In this document: positions 40,471-49,732 of the stretch, in pieces
Layout of the letters: each line of letters starts with the position of its first letter
Position numbering within the stretch: the stretch's first letter is position 1
From: Synergistaceae bacterium
Lineage (GTDB): Bacteria > Synergistota > Synergistia > Synergistales > Aminobacteriaceae
DNA length: 63,959 nucleotides
Assembly: GCA_017443985.1 (NCBI GenBank)
Contig: JAFSXR010000059.1
Coordinates: 1 to 63,959 of the forward strand
Direction of reading: 5' to 3'
Translations under genes and position numbers: made by a program
Notes under the pieces: model-generated
Databases searched by the model: none
Told to the model about the DNA's origin: nothing
What the model saw: only the letters and a program-made list of their open reading frames with translations

Positions 40471-40514
40471 TTAAGAGGCAGGAAGCAAAAAACCTCCTAC
40501 CTCCTAATTCCTAC
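40471..40514. repeat. Heptad array, inverted pair, between P19 and DUF2318 genes
   Basis: A short forward part (GAGGCAGGAAGC), an A-run, then CCTCCTACCTCCTAATTCCTACCTG in reverse sense. It lies behind the P19 stop. Confidence 0.7.
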
Positions 40515-40519
40515 CTGAT

Positions 40520-41116
40520 TTAATCGTTCTGTAACTGCTCGGCTGTATAGTTCCAATCGAACTCAACTGTATGAGTTTTGAAAAATTCTTTTGCGCCTTC
40601 TTTTGCAGGTACGCCTGTCTCGTCGTCAATGTGAAGCAGGTAATCAGTCGGCGGCTCAATGATAAAACGAAGTTTGTACGGACCTACGGGAAGACCTTTT
40701 GCAATGTTCGCGCCGTAGTGGGGGCCGTCGTCAGCGTTCATGGGCATGAATGAGCCGTCCATTACAACTTTGCCGTCAATCTTGCAAATTTCATATTTAA
40801 CCGTCAAATAAGCCGGCCAAATATCTTCGCCGTTGCCAAAGCCGTACTGAATGGCCGCTTCGGGTTTCAAATGAATGTCTGCTTCAAGGTGCATGTCTGA
40901 CTCTTCGCGTGAAAGTCCTTTGCCTGTCGGGTACATGTCAACAGCCTGGAAATAAACCGCCGCAACGTTGTAAGGGCCGACCTGTGTCTCGCCGATCGGG
41001 ATTTCTTCAAAACCGGCCTCGCCGGGCTTCATTGAAACGGGAGCTGCAACTCCTGCCGCAAATGCCGCGCTCACTGAAAGAGCCATTAACACTACTGCTA
41101 AAACTAATTTTTTCAT
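40520..41116 (-). CDS. P19/Tp34-type periplasmic iron-binding protein
   Basis: This 198-residue protein matches the P19/FetP/Tp34 family, beta-sandwich proteins that bind iron or copper and feed it to FTR1-type permeases. A signal peptide covers about residues 1-20 (SVSAAFAA). Likely metal ligands are visible: Met/His in SDMHLEADIH, Glu near the N terminus, and late LLHIDDETG. GPYKLRFIIEPP is family-typical. It lies 66 bp behind the FTR1 gene and starts the periplasmic side of the locus. Copper is the ligand often seen bound, while iron is the transported metal in characterised systems. Confidence 0.9.
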   Translation of the reverse strand: MKKLVLAVVLMALSVSAAFAAGVAAPVSMKPGEAGFEEIPIGETQVGPYNVAAVYFQAVDMYPTGKGLSREESDMHLEADIHLKPEAAIQYGFGNGEDIWPAYLTVKYEICKIDGKVVMDGSFMPMNADDGPHYGANIAKGLPVGPYKLRFIIEPPTDYLLHIDDETGVPAKEGAKEFFKTHTVEFDWNYTAEQLQND

Positions 41117-41181
41117 AGTAAAATACCTCCTGAATAAATTAAATTTATTTTTAATAAATGCCCTGCTCGCAACGGGGCAAT

Positions 41182-42582
41182 TTATGCCTTTTTATTTTTT
41201 CTGAACATGTGAGGGAGCATTATCCATAACGCCGCGATTACAAGCATTATTTGAGGAATTAATGTCTCTGCCCTGTCGTAAATGCTCAGAATTTCGATTG
41301 AAAAACCTTTCATCGCCGGAATGACTGTCCGTCCCGTGATAACGTCGGCTTCTGTGAGTTCTACAACGCCCTTGCCCATGAAAGATATGCACATTAAGAA
41401 TAATAAAATGCTCGTGAACATAAAGAAGGCTCTCAAAGGCAATCTGACGCTGAAATATCTAAACGCCACCCAAACGGCAATGAGAACGAGAACGCCTGCA
41501 GCTATGCCGTAAGCTATATAAGCCGGGTTGCTCATGCCTCCCGTGAAAGCTGCTGAATAAAATAAAATTAATTCCGCTCCTTCTCTCATTACTGCGATAA
41601 AGGCCGCGAAAATTAAAGTCCATTGGCTTTTTGAGTCGATTGACTGCTGAACTTTTCCGCTGATGTAATTTTCCCAAGCTATCGTGTCAGCCTTCGAGAG
41701 CATCCAGTTGCTGACATAAAACAAAACTGCGACAGCTAAAAACATTGTCCAGCCTTCTAAGAGTTCACGCGCAACTCCGCTCTGTTCGCCCATGAGAGCT
41801 TCGAGAGCCCACGCTAAAATCACGCTCGCTATGATTGCCGCGAATGAGCCGAGATAAACACCCTTCAGCATATTTTTATTGCCCGTCTTGATTAAATACG
41901 CGACAATCGCAACGATGACTAAAATTGCTTCAAGCCCCTCGCGGACCAAAAGACCGAACGCCGTTACAAAAGTGAGCCAGTCCCGGCTGACAGGAGCTTT
42001 TTTCTCTGAAGGTTCAGACGCTACAGACGGAGCAGTTTCTTGCGTTTCTGTTTGAGGCGTAACACTTGCAATTAAGTCAGGCTTGGGAACTTTAGTGTCA
42101 GCATAAATTGCCTGTCCAACGCTGTCAGGGTCGGAAATATCTGCTTTGCCGTCGAGAACCATTGAGTCCTTGTAAACTTTTATTTTTAAGTCTTCAATTT
42201 GCTGAAGCAAAGAATTTTTTTCTTTCTCCTGATTACCTAATAAAACATGTTTGATGTCCCTAAACTGCGCCTCAATGTGATTGACACGCGCCGCCGAAAT
42301 TGCATACATGACAGTTCTTTCAACGCCCTGAACTTCATAATATTTGAAGTAAGCGTCATTCACGTGATTGTAAGCGTCTTGATATTTATCATTTATTACG
42401 TCATCAATGGCCGCGTTAAATTCGAGTGCCATATCCGCCGCAACTCCGCGCCAGTCATCGTAATGTTTTTTCTTTTTAGCGGCTTCGGAAGTGTCAGCTG
42501 ACGCAAAAATAAAAGCGCACAAAACTAACACAGCTACCGTTAATTCAGCAAAATACTTTCTTGCTTTCAACAAGTGATTCAT
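41182..42582 (-). CDS. FTR1-family iron permease
   Basis: This permease of about 466 residues moves iron across the inner membrane. An N-terminal signal or anchor is followed by a helical periplasmic domain (about 45-200). The FTR1 domain has the two REGxE motifs REGLEAILVIVAIVAYL and REGAELILFYSAA, typical of Ftr1/EfeU, and seven or so membrane helices. It is the first gene of the iron locus. I use ATG 42582 (MNHLLKARKYF); a further upstream ATG at 42627 lacks a good ribosome site and adds 15 odd residues. The site before 42582 is close (AAGGA with 2 bp), so a TTG just inside is also possible. No Fur box was recognised. Confidence 0.92.
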   Translation of the reverse strand: MNHLLKARKYFAELTVAVLVLCAFIFASADTSEAAKKKKHYDDWRGVAADMALEFNAAIDDVINDKYQDAYNHVNDAYFKYYEVQGVERTVMYAISAARVNHIEAQFRDIKHVLLGNQEKEKNSLLQQIEDLKIKVYKDSMVLDGKADISDPDSVGQAIYADTKVPKPDLIASVTPQTETQETAPSVASEPSEKKAPVSRDWLTFVTAFGLLVREGLEAILVIVAIVAYLIKTGNKNMLKGVYLGSFAAIIASVILAWALEALMGEQSGVARELLEGWTMFLAVAVLFYVSNWMLSKADTIAWENYISGKVQQSIDSKSQWTLIFAAFIAVMREGAELILFYSAAFTGGMSNPAYIAYGIAAGVLVLIAVWVAFRYFSVRLPLRAFFMFTSILLFLMCISFMGKGVVELTEADVITGRTVIPAMKGFSIEILSIYDRAETLIPQIMLVIAALWIMLPHMFRKNKKA

Positions 42583-42766
42583 TTCCTTTCTAAAATTTTT
42601 ATTTCTCAAGAAAATTATATATATCAAACTTATTTTGAATTTATTTTCGCGGAGAATTTTATCAGCGTTTTTTTATTCGGTCAAGAAAAATGTTAATAAG
42701 AACAAACAATTTTTATAAAAAGCAAAAATATTAGCCTTGAAAAATTTTTTATTTTATCACTTAAAG

Positions 42767-42772
42767 CATACT
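42767..42772 (+). promoter_or_regulatory. Candidate -10 element (CATACT) for the hydrolase gene
   Basis: GCATACTTAATC is a one-base variant of the TATACTTAA word found before recA. It lies about 95 bp before the start at 42867, which has an AAAGGAGAA site. Confidence 0.3.
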
Positions 42773-42866
42773 TAATCTTAATTCATAAAAGTACGTTATC
42801 TTTTTTAGCTCTCGTATGTGAAAATAATCGGCGTGCTTTTTATTTTTAATCAAAGGAGAAATTAAA

Positions 42867-43889
42867 ATGACAAAAATTTTTTTAACGGCTTTATTAATTT
42901 TTACGTGCTTCGCTTCAATGGCATCGGCTCTTGAAAACGACACGAGAGTTTTTAAGATTTACCCGGAAATCAAAGTCGAGAAGGCTCACTTCCATAACCG
43001 TTACGGAATTGATTTAACAGGCGACTTGTACATGCCGAAAGATTTTGACGCAACGAAAAAATATGCGGCTCTCGCTGTAGCAGGCCCGTTCGGTGCAGTC
43101 AAAGAGCAGGTCTCCGGGCTCTACGCTCAAGAGATGGCGAAGGCCGGGTTTGTTGCGCTTGCGTTCGACCCTTCATTCACGGGCGAGAGCGGCGGTGCTG
43201 TGCGGTCATTGCCATCACCGGAAATTAACACCGAAGATTTTTCGGCGGCTGTAGATTTTTTAGCGACCAGAGATTTTGTTGACGCGGAAAAAATCGGCAT
43301 CATCGGCGTATGCGGCTGGGGCGGAATTGCTTTGAACGCGGCTGCGGCTGACACAAGAATTAAAGCGACTGTAGCTTCAACGATGTATAACATGTCGAGA
43401 GTCGCTGCGAACGGATATTTTGACGCTGACGACAGCGCAGAGAAACGAATAGCGGCCAGAAAAGCTCTCAACGCTCAACGCACTGAAGATTATAAGAAAG
43501 GAACTTACGCGAAGGCCGGCGGAGTTGTTGATCCGCTTCCTGATGACGCGCCGCAGTTCGTGAAAGATTACTACGCTTATTACAAAACGCCGCGCGGCTA
43601 TCATAAAAATTCCGTCAACTCAAACGAGGGCTGGACAGTAACGTCATCGCTTGCAATGGTAAACATGCCCATGCTTGCTTTTATCGGCGAGATTGAAGCA
43701 CCCGTTCTTGTTGTTCACGGCGAGAAAGCTCACTCAAGATATTTCAGCGAGGACACTTTCAAATTGCTCAAAGGCGATAACAAAGAGCTTGTAATTATTC
43801 CGGGAGCTTCCCACGTTGATTTATACGACAACATGGAAAAAATTCCGTTCGCAAAAATAATTTCGTTCTTTCAGGAAAATTTGAAATAA
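42867..43889 (+). CDS. Exported alpha/beta hydrolase with cysteine at the nucleophile position
   Basis: This 340-residue protein has a signal peptide (about 1-22, FASMASA) and an alpha/beta-hydrolase fold similar to the dienelactone hydrolase / YcjY group. The nucleophile elbow reads GVCGWGG (about residue 149), so the nucleophile is Cys as in dienelactone hydrolase. The likely Asp lies near APVLVVHGEKAHS and the His in GASHVDLYD. An oxyanion region is AALAVAGPFGAVKEQ. It stands alone, with its own terminator. Substrate unknown. Confidence 0.82.
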   Translation: MTKIFLTALLIFTCFASMASALENDTRVFKIYPEIKVEKAHFHNRYGIDLTGDLYMPKDFDATKKYAALAVAGPFGAVKEQVSGLYAQEMAKAGFVALAFDPSFTGESGGAVRSLPSPEINTEDFSAAVDFLATRDFVDAEKIGIIGVCGWGGIALNAAAADTRIKATVASTMYNMSRVAANGYFDADDSAEKRIAARKALNAQRTEDYKKGTYAKAGGVVDPLPDDAPQFVKDYYAYYKTPRGYHKNSVNSNEGWTVTSSLAMVNMPMLAFIGEIEAPVLVVHGEKAHSRYFSEDTFKLLKGDNKELVIIPGASHVDLYDNMEKIPFAKIISFFQENLK

Positions 43890-43907
43890 CTTTTGAAAAA
43901 ATTTTCG

Positions 43908-43941
43908 CCCCGTAGAAATTCTGCGGGGTTGTTTTTTTTTA
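43908..43941 (+). terminator. Intrinsic terminator after the hydrolase gene
   Basis: The stem CCCCGTAG (43908-43915) pairs with CTGCGGGG (43921-43928) with one wobble and a 5-nt loop, followed by TTG and nine T's. Confidence 0.9.
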
Positions 43942-44006
43942 TCTTTATAGCAAAAAACACTTGTGATAAAATAATCTAAAACAATTCTAAAATTTTATAA
44001 GAAGAG

Positions 44007-44110
44007 TTTTTTGGGGACTACTTTGGGCACTACAAAGACATTAAAAATTTTTAGCTTCCATAAAATTTTACAACGATAATTTTTTTCATAGGTGTATAAA
44101 ATTTTTTCTG
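44007..44110 (+). repeat. GGGGACTACA dispersed element, copy D
   Basis: It starts TTTTTTGGGGACTACTTTGG followed by GCACTACA, with TTAAAAATTTTTAGCTTCCAT and a shorter AT-rich tail. An upstream TGTGATAAAAT may be its promoter. The reductase gene lies about 60 bp further on. Confidence 0.7.
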
Positions 44111-44167
44111 CTTCATTGAAAATTTTTGACTGTAATTTTCAAGTTCATACAAGGAGGATTTTTTGAC

Positions 44168-45079
44168 ATGAAAAAATTTTTTCTCTTGCTTTCAATTCTT
44201 GTGCTTTCTGCTACAGGCTGTTCGTCAGGCTCAAATTTTTCTGACTCAATTAATAATAATATAAAGGTTCCTTATGTAACTCTAAACAGCGGATATAAAA
44301 TGCCCGTGCTTGGGCTCGGAACATGGACGCAGGATAATTCGACCGTCGAAAATTCTGTGTACACCGCGATTAAAAACGGCTACAGATTAATCGACACAGC
44401 GCGCTATTACGGCAACGAGGCAGGAGTCGGACGCGGCGTTCGTAAAGCAATAAGCGAGGGAATTGTCAATCGTGAAGATATTTTCATAACGAGCAAAATA
44501 ATGCCCGGAAATTACAGCGACCCCGACAGTGCCATTGACGCTTCAAATAATTCGCTTGGCCTCGATTATATTGACTTAATGTTAATTCATCAGCCCGGCT
44601 ATAATGACGAAGAAGTTTATAAGGCCCTTGAGCGCGGAGTTCAGTCAGGAAAAATAAAATCAATCGGAATTTCAAATTACTACACTCCCGAAGAATTTGA
44701 GAGAATTACGAAAAACGCTTCAATCGTTCCGGCAGTCGTCCAAAATGAAAATCACCCTTATTATCAAAATACGGAGCTGAAAAATTATCTTGCCTCTAAA
44801 AATATTATTGTCGAGAGCTGGTATCCTCTGGGAGGGCGCGGACATACTCAGGAACTTTTTAATAATTCCGAGATTGTGAAAATTGCAAAGGCACACGGAA
44901 AAACAAGCGCGCAAGTTATTTTACGGTGGCACGTCCAGTCAGGTTATATAACTGTTCCCGGCTCAAAAGACCCTTCGCACATTGCCGAGAACATTAATAT
45001 TTTTGACTTCTCGCTGAGCGATGAGGAAATGAAAATTTTTTCGGAACTGAACAAAAATCAGCGTTACGAAAACTGGTAA
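44168..45079 (+). CDS. Lipoprotein-type aldo/keto reductase
   Basis: This 303-residue enzyme belongs to the aldo/keto reductases, NAD(P)H-linked. Catalytic residues are visible: Asp and Tyr in LIDTARYYGN, Lys in FITSKIMP, His in LMLIHQPGY. PALVVQNE-like VPAVVQNENHPYYQ and the coenzyme stretch VPGSKDPSHIAENI are present. Unusually, the protein starts with a lipoprotein signal, FFLLLSILVLSATGCSSG, with the lipobox Cys at about residue 18. The start at 44168 is chosen because AAGGAGG lies before it and the signal begins there. Exported members would need a cofactor outside the cytoplasm. Confidence 0.9.
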   Translation: MKKFFLLLSILVLSATGCSSGSNFSDSINNNIKVPYVTLNSGYKMPVLGLGTWTQDNSTVENSVYTAIKNGYRLIDTARYYGNEAGVGRGVRKAISEGIVNREDIFITSKIMPGNYSDPDSAIDASNNSLGLDYIDLMLIHQPGYNDEEVYKALERGVQSGKIKSIGISNYYTPEEFERITKNASIVPAVVQNENHPYYQNTELKNYLASKNIIVESWYPLGGRGHTQELFNNSEIVKIAKAHGKTSAQVILRWHVQSGYITVPGSKDPSHIAENINIFDFSLSDEEMKIFSELNKNQRYENW

Positions 45080-45174
45080 TAATTTACATTATAAAAATTT
45101 TCATGTAAAATTTCCGCAACTCATTTCATACTTGCTTAGTATGTTTATTTTGTGAGAAAGGGAATGAAATTTTT

Positions 45175-46455
45175 ATGAGCAGATATAAATTTGAAACTCT
45201 TCAGCTTCATGTAGGCCAAGAAAGCGCAGACCCGGCGACGGATTCAAGAGCCGTTCCGATTTACGCGACGACCTCATACGTTTTCAAAGATTCAGCTACG
45301 GCGGCAGGGCGTTTTGCGTTGACGGAGCCTGGAAATATTTACACGCGCCTAATGAACCCGACGAATGACGTTTTTGAAAAGAGAGTTGCTGCGCTTGAGA
45401 GCGGCTCGGCGGCGTTGGCTACGGCTTCAGGCTCGGCGGCGATTGACTACGCTGTCAGAAATATTGCAAAAGCCGGAGATCATGTCGTATCTTCCGTAAA
45501 TCTTTACGGCGGAACTTTCAATCTTTTTGCGAATACTTTGCCCGAAGCAGGAATCACGACGAATTTCGTAGATCCTTCAGAGCCGGAAAATTTTGAGAAG
45601 GCCATAAAGCCCAACACGAAGTTATTATATGCAGAGACTTTAGGAAATCCGAACTCGGACGTAATTGACATTGAAGCAATCGCAAAAATTGCTCACAAGC
45701 ACGGGCTGCCGCTAGTTGTCGATAATACTTTTGCAACGCCGTTTTTATTGAGGCCGATTGAACACGGCGCGGACGTTGTTGTTCATTCAGCGACAAAATT
45801 TATCGGTGGTCATGGTTCTGTCATGGGCGGAGTTATCGTTGACGGAGGAAATTTTGACTGGGCTCAGAACGATAAATTTCCGGGACTTTCAAAACCTAAT
45901 CCCTCGTATCACGGAATAGTTTTCACTCAAGCCGCAGGAAAGATCGCGTATATTATCAAGCTCCGCACAACTTTAATGAGAGATTTGGGAGCGTGCCAGT
46001 CGCCGTTTAATTCGTTCCTGTTAATTCAGGGGCTTGAGACGCTCTCGCTAAGAGTCGAACGCCACGTCGAGAACGCTCTGAAGGTCGTCGACTTTTTGAA
46101 AAATCACCCGAAAGTCGCAAAAGTCAATCACCCCTCGCTCGAAACAGGAAAAGCCAAAGAACTTTACGATAAATATTTTCCGAACGGGGCAGCCTCGATT
46201 TTTACGTTTGACATTAAAGGCGATGCCGAGACCGCAAAAAAATTCACTGAGAGCTTAAAACTTTTCTCGCTGCTTGCGAACGTGGCCGACGTTAAATCGC
46301 TCGTCATTCACCCGGCATCAACGACACATTCACAGCTTTCAGGAGAAGAACTTTTAGCTTGCGGAATACGTCCGACGACGATAAGGCTTTCAATCGGGAT
46401 TGAACATATTGATGACATTATCGCGGACTTGAAACAAGGCTTCGAGTCATGTTAA
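45175..46455 (+). CDS. metY: O-acetylhomoserine sulfhydrylase
   Basis: This 426-residue PLP enzyme makes homocysteine from O-acetylhomoserine and sulfide. Motifs: [32 protein letters not shown] at the N terminus, [12 protein letters not shown], the PLP lysine in [18 protein letters not shown] (about residue 209) and [14 protein letters not shown]. Length of 426 residues and the [15 protein letters not shown] start match MetY rather than cystathionine gamma-synthase. It overlaps the Rrf2 regulator gene by 7 bp, which suggests control of this sulfur-assimilation step by cysteine or Fe-S status. Confidence 0.93.
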   Translation: MSRYKFETLQLHVGQESADPATDSRAVPIYATTSYVFKDSATAAGRFALTEPGNIYTRLMNPTNDVFEKRVAALESGSAALATASGSAAIDYAVRNIAKAGDHVVSSVNLYGGTFNLFANTLPEAGITTNFVDPSEPENFEKAIKPNTKLLYAETLGNPNSDVIDIEAIAKIAHKHGLPLVVDNTFATPFLLRPIEHGADVVVHSATKFIGGHGSVMGGVIVDGGNFDWAQNDKFPGLSKPNPSYHGIVFTQAAGKIAYIIKLRTTLMRDLGACQSPFNSFLLIQGLETLSLRVERHVENALKVVDFLKNHPKVAKVNHPSLETGKAKELYDKYFPNGAASIFTFDIKGDAETAKKFTESLKLFSLLANVADVKSLVIHPASTTHSQLSGEELLACGIRPTTIRLSIGIEHIDDIIADLKQGFESC

Positions 46456-46853
46456 TTTCAACACGCGGAAGATACGCTCTGAGATTTTTAATCGACTTGG
46501 CAGAAAATCAGGGCGAAGGCTTTATCACAACGCGGGAGCTTGCGGATCGTCAGGAAGTTTCGCCGAAATACGCCGAGCGTTTGATGGCTTTGCTGTCAAA
46601 AAATAATTTTGTTGCCACTCAGCACGGCAAGGGCGGAGGATATCGTCTCGTGATTAATCCTAATGACTGCAAGGTCAGCGAAATTTTAGAGGTAATGAAT
46701 GAAGAACTTGCTCCTGTTCAGTGCCTCGCCTGCAGTCCTAATCAATGCCAGCGCGCTGAAAATTGCAGAACTCTTCCTATGTGGCAGAAGCTCGGCGACA
46801 TCATAAATAATTTTTTTGACGGAATAACTATTGCAGATTTAATGAAATTATAG
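46449..46853 (+). CDS. Rrf2-family regulator with three-cysteine motif
   Basis: This 134-residue transcription factor has the winged-helix half ([49 protein letters not shown]) and a C-terminal cluster [15 protein letters not shown]. That spacing is like the Fe-S ligands of IscR. It may respond to cysteine (like CymR) or to an Fe-S cluster. The gene overlaps metY and likely regulates it; CymR in Bacillus represses sulfur-amino-acid genes. It ends at a terminator shared with the convergent S9 peptidase. Confidence 0.9.
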   Translation: MLISTRGRYALRFLIDLAENQGEGFITTRELADRQEVSPKYAERLMALLSKNNFVATQHGKGGGYRLVINPNDCKVSEILEVMNEELAPVQCLACSPNQCQRAENCRTLPMWQKLGDIINNFFDGITIADLMKL

Positions 46854-46865
46854 AAAAAAATAAAT

Positions 46866-46896
46866 CCCCTCGAAATTTCGGGGGGACTTTTATTTT
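46866..46896. terminator. Bidirectional terminator between rrf2 and the S9 peptidase
   Basis: CCCC-T-CGAAA faces TTTCG-GGGG (46866-46884), with A-runs on the left and T-rich bases on the right, so it can stop transcripts from both sides. Confidence 0.75.
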
Positions 46897-48773
46897 TAGC
46901 GTGAGCCTAAATATTTTTTGAAGAACTCTTCCATTTGCCTGAAGAAATCAAATCTGTTTTCTTCGTTATGGAAGCCGTGCCCTTCGTTGTCTTTCACCAT
47001 GTAAATAACTTCTTTTCCGGCTTTTCTCACTGCCTCGACGATCTGATCCGACTCGGCTTTATTAACTCTAGGATCGTTCGCGCCCTGAGCAACAAAGAGC
47101 GGAATTTTTATATTCTCCGCGTGGAACACCGGCGAAATTGCTTCGAGAAGTTCTTTATCTTTCACGGGGTCGCCGATCTCCTCGTATTCCATTTCGATAA
47201 AAGGCTTCCAGTAGGGCGGAATTGTCTCAAGCAGCGTGAAAATATTTGAAGGCCCTACGTAGCTTACGGCGCAGGCGTATAAATCAGGGGTAAACGTCGC
47301 TCCGGCGAGTGCCGCGTAACCGCCGTAACTTCCTCCGAAAATTGCAAGCCTGTTTCTATCCGCGATGCCCTGATCGACCGCCCATAATACGCCGTCAGTA
47401 ACATCGTCCTGCATTTTTCTGCCCCACTGTTTGAAACCGGCCTGCCAGAAAGCTTTTCCATAGCCCGTCGAGCCTCTGAAATTAACGTGCAAAACTGCAA
47501 GCCCCCTGTTGGCTAAAAATTGAGCTACAGAGTCAAAGCCCCAGACATCTCTCGCGCTTGGCCCCCCGTGAGGAATCACGACTAACGGTAGATTTTTAGC
47601 CTCGACACCTTCCGGCACTGTTATATAGCCGTGAATGGTCAGGCCGTCGCGTGATTTATAAGTTACTGCTTTCATGGGAGCCATCTGCTCTTCTTTGAGC
47701 CATGGAGAAAGCTCCGCAAGTTTTGAAATCGAGTTGTCTTTTCTGTCAAAAAGATAATAGGCTCCGCGTGTCTTATCGCTGTAAGTTCTTACGATAACCC
47801 TGCGCTCGTCGTCGTCCATGTCTGATACGACTGCTTCATATTTAGGGAAGAAAGCGTCAATAGCTTTCTGCAATTCTTCTCTGTCCGCGTCAAAAAATTT
47901 ATAATGCCGTTTGTCAGTCGTAAAAGTTACGCCCGTAATTTTTTTGCGCTTCTTTGAGTGCATAATGCTTCCAACGTCAACTTCATCATGAGAGAAAACT
48001 AAATCGAGCACTTTATTTTCTTCCGGGTCAAAAGTGTATATAGCTGTCTTGTCGCTGCTTAAATTGCTTTCTATATACATCGTTTTATTATCGTAAGCGA
48101 AGATAGCGGGCTCAAAAGTTTCTTTGAAGTTCGTAGTCTTTAATATTCTGAAGGGCTCGTCCTCCGTCGTTCTGTATAAAAAGCTCGTATTCACTCCGTC
48201 AGTGTCAATGGCCGCTCTCAATTTTCCTTCATGGTCAGTCATCCAGCCGATAATTCCGCCGGGATTTTCAGCGATTTGCACAAGCTCGCCCGTATTTATA
48301 TCGCATCTGTAAACGTCAAAGACTTCAGGATTTCTTCTGTTCATTTCGATTAACATGTGATTAGGGTCGTCTTCAAGGTCGTCAATAATTCCTGCGCGTA
48401 CTTTTTCAAACGGCGTTAAATCTCTAACTTCAGAGCCCTTTATGTCAGTTATATATACATGGAAATTTTCATCGCCGCCTGCGTCCTGAGCGTAAACGAT
48501 TTTGTCGTTGCCCTTCCAGAAAAATCCGGCGACGTCGCGTTCCGTTGCTGATGTAATTCTTTTTTCTTCGCCCGTAGCAATATCACGGACATAAACGTTC
48601 ATTCTGCGTTCCCATGAACGGACGAAGGCCAGCTTTGTTCCGTCGGGAGAGATTGCGAAGGCCGCCGACTCTGCATTTTTGAAAAAGTCCTCCATCGGAA
48701 TTAACGGAGGAAGAGCCGCAAGTGCCTGCGAATAAAACAAAAGAACGAACGATAAAATTAATAATATTTTCAC
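46896..48773 (-). CDS. Exported S9 family prolyl-oligopeptidase-like peptidase
   Basis: This 625-residue peptidase is exported (signal about 1-19, YSQALAAL). Residues 20 to about 360 are a beta-propeller of the TolB/DPP type (SPDGTKLAFVRSWERRMNVYVRDIATGEEKRITS). The C-terminal alpha/beta-hydrolase has PLVVIPHGGPSARD, the nucleophile GGSYGGYAALAG (Ser near 465), Asp in GANDPRVNKAES, and His in NEGHGFHNEEN, the complete triad. It would release dipeptides or small peptides for import, which fits an amino-acid-fermenting organism. Whether it prefers Pro or another P1 residue is unknown. Confidence 0.93.
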   Translation of the reverse strand: MKILLILSFVLLFYSQALAALPPLIPMEDFFKNAESAAFAISPDGTKLAFVRSWERRMNVYVRDIATGEEKRITSATERDVAGFFWKGNDKIVYAQDAGGDENFHVYITDIKGSEVRDLTPFEKVRAGIIDDLEDDPNHMLIEMNRRNPEVFDVYRCDINTGELVQIAENPGGIIGWMTDHEGKLRAAIDTDGVNTSFLYRTTEDEPFRILKTTNFKETFEPAIFAYDNKTMYIESNLSSDKTAIYTFDPEENKVLDLVFSHDEVDVGSIMHSKKRKKITGVTFTTDKRHYKFFDADREELQKAIDAFFPKYEAVVSDMDDDERRVIVRTYSDKTRGAYYLFDRKDNSISKLAELSPWLKEEQMAPMKAVTYKSRDGLTIHGYITVPEGVEAKNLPLVVIPHGGPSARDVWGFDSVAQFLANRGLAVLHVNFRGSTGYGKAFWQAGFKQWGRKMQDDVTDGVLWAVDQGIADRNRLAIFGGSYGGYAALAGATFTPDLYACAVSYVGPSNIFTLLETIPPYWKPFIEMEYEEIGDPVKDKELLEAISPVFHAENIKIPLFVAQGANDPRVNKAESDQIVEAVRKAGKEVIYMVKDNEGHGFHNEENRFDFFRQMEEFFKKYLGSR

Positions 48774-48837
48774 GTAGAAAACTCCTCTCTAAAAAATAAT
48801 TTTATTTTAAGTAAAATTTAAGTAATTAGTTTTTTTT

Positions 48838-48869
48838 AACTCCTAACTCCTAATTCCTAACTCCTACCT
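48838..48869 (-). repeat. TTAGGAG array at the 3' end of the GGDEF gene
   Basis: Read on the minus strand: AGG-TAG-GAGTTAGGAATTAGG then AGTTAGGAGTTA. The first TAG is the gene stop. Confidence 0.8.
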
Positions 48870-49520
48870 GTTATATATTCTACAGCAATTTTTGCCGGAC
48901 TTCTTAGCGGCGTAAAGAGCAGTGTCGCTTTCATGAATAAGAATTTCAATAGATTTTTCCGTGCCACTTAATTTTTGAGATATTCCTGCGCTCACTGAAA
49001 GTTTTTTCATCGTCGGCATGGTTTTATAATAATCAGAAAGATTTTTTATGAATGCGTTGACTTTTGCCTCGACCTCCTCAAGAGTCCTAATGCCTGGCAG
49101 AACTACCATAAATTCATCGCCGCCCATTCGAGCAGCAAGCCCGTCGGAAAATTCTCTTTGCATCATTTCAGCAGTCGCGGCTAAAGCTCTGTCGCCGGCC
49201 TGATGTCCGTAAGTGTCATTGACATACTTAAAATTATCTAAATCAAAATAAATGCACGTCAAATTTTCTTCGTGCTGAATGTTCTGCACATACTCCTGAA
49301 GATACCAGCGCGTAGCCAAGCCCGTCAGATAATCCTGATGAGCCATTTCGACCAAGCGTTTTTGATGTTCGCGTTCCGCTGAAGCGTCAAGAATTTTAGA
49401 GAAATCTTTAGCAACAAAAATATTTAGCTCATCATAAAATTTATAGGTAAGGCCGCTGTTAAAAATTTTTTTAATTTCCGGAATTAAATTTTCTTCCTGC
49501 ACGTAAATATTAATATTCAT
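48864..49520 (-). CDS. Soluble GGDEF diguanylate cyclase
   Basis: This 218-residue protein makes c-di-GMP from two GTP. The catalytic domain (about 65-218) has LTGLATRWYL, YFDLDNFKYVNDTYGHQAGD and GGDEF (intact active site), then the late LSVSAGISQ. The RxxD inhibitory site five residues before GGDEF is not present (seen: LAARM), so product inhibition may be lacking. The first 60 residues (NIYVQEENLIPEIKKIFNSG, YDELNIFVAKDFSK) are a small unknown domain without membrane segments; a sensor role is possible. Confidence 0.9.
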   Translation of the reverse strand: MNINIYVQEENLIPEIKKIFNSGLTYKFYDELNIFVAKDFSKILDASAEREHQKRLVEMAHQDYLTGLATRWYLQEYVQNIQHEENLTCIYFDLDNFKYVNDTYGHQAGDRALAATAEMMQREFSDGLAARMGGDEFMVVLPGIRTLEEVEAKVNAFIKNLSDYYKTMPTMKKLSVSAGISQKLSGTEKSIEILIHESDTALYAAKKSGKNCCRIYNR

Positions 49521-49566
49521 GTAAAATCCTCACTTCTAAATTTAATTCTGACTCTCAAAAAATTTT

Positions 49567-49720
49567 CCGCTTCTACAAGCGGGAGATGAATTGCGCTTTA
49601 TATTTTATCGTAATTCGCAAAAAGACTCCTGCTTCATTTTTTCAGTGGGATATGGACTGCATAAGTACTGTAGGGACTAAGGGAAGTAATGCCGCCACTC
49701 TGTAAGAGCGGCGGTGTTCG
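49567..49720. mobile_element. IS200/IS605-like end remnant 2 (no transposase)
   Basis: The hairpin CCGCTT-CTAC-AAGCGG (49567-49582) and, 110 bp further, GCCGCC...GGCGG with an inner CTC/GAG stem (49691-49714) share layout and partial sequence with the pair at 5057-5194. No protein-coding frame of a transposase is present. The stretch fills the gap between the GGDEF and NCS2 genes. Confidence 0.45.
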
Positions 49721-49732
49721 TTATTATTCTTA

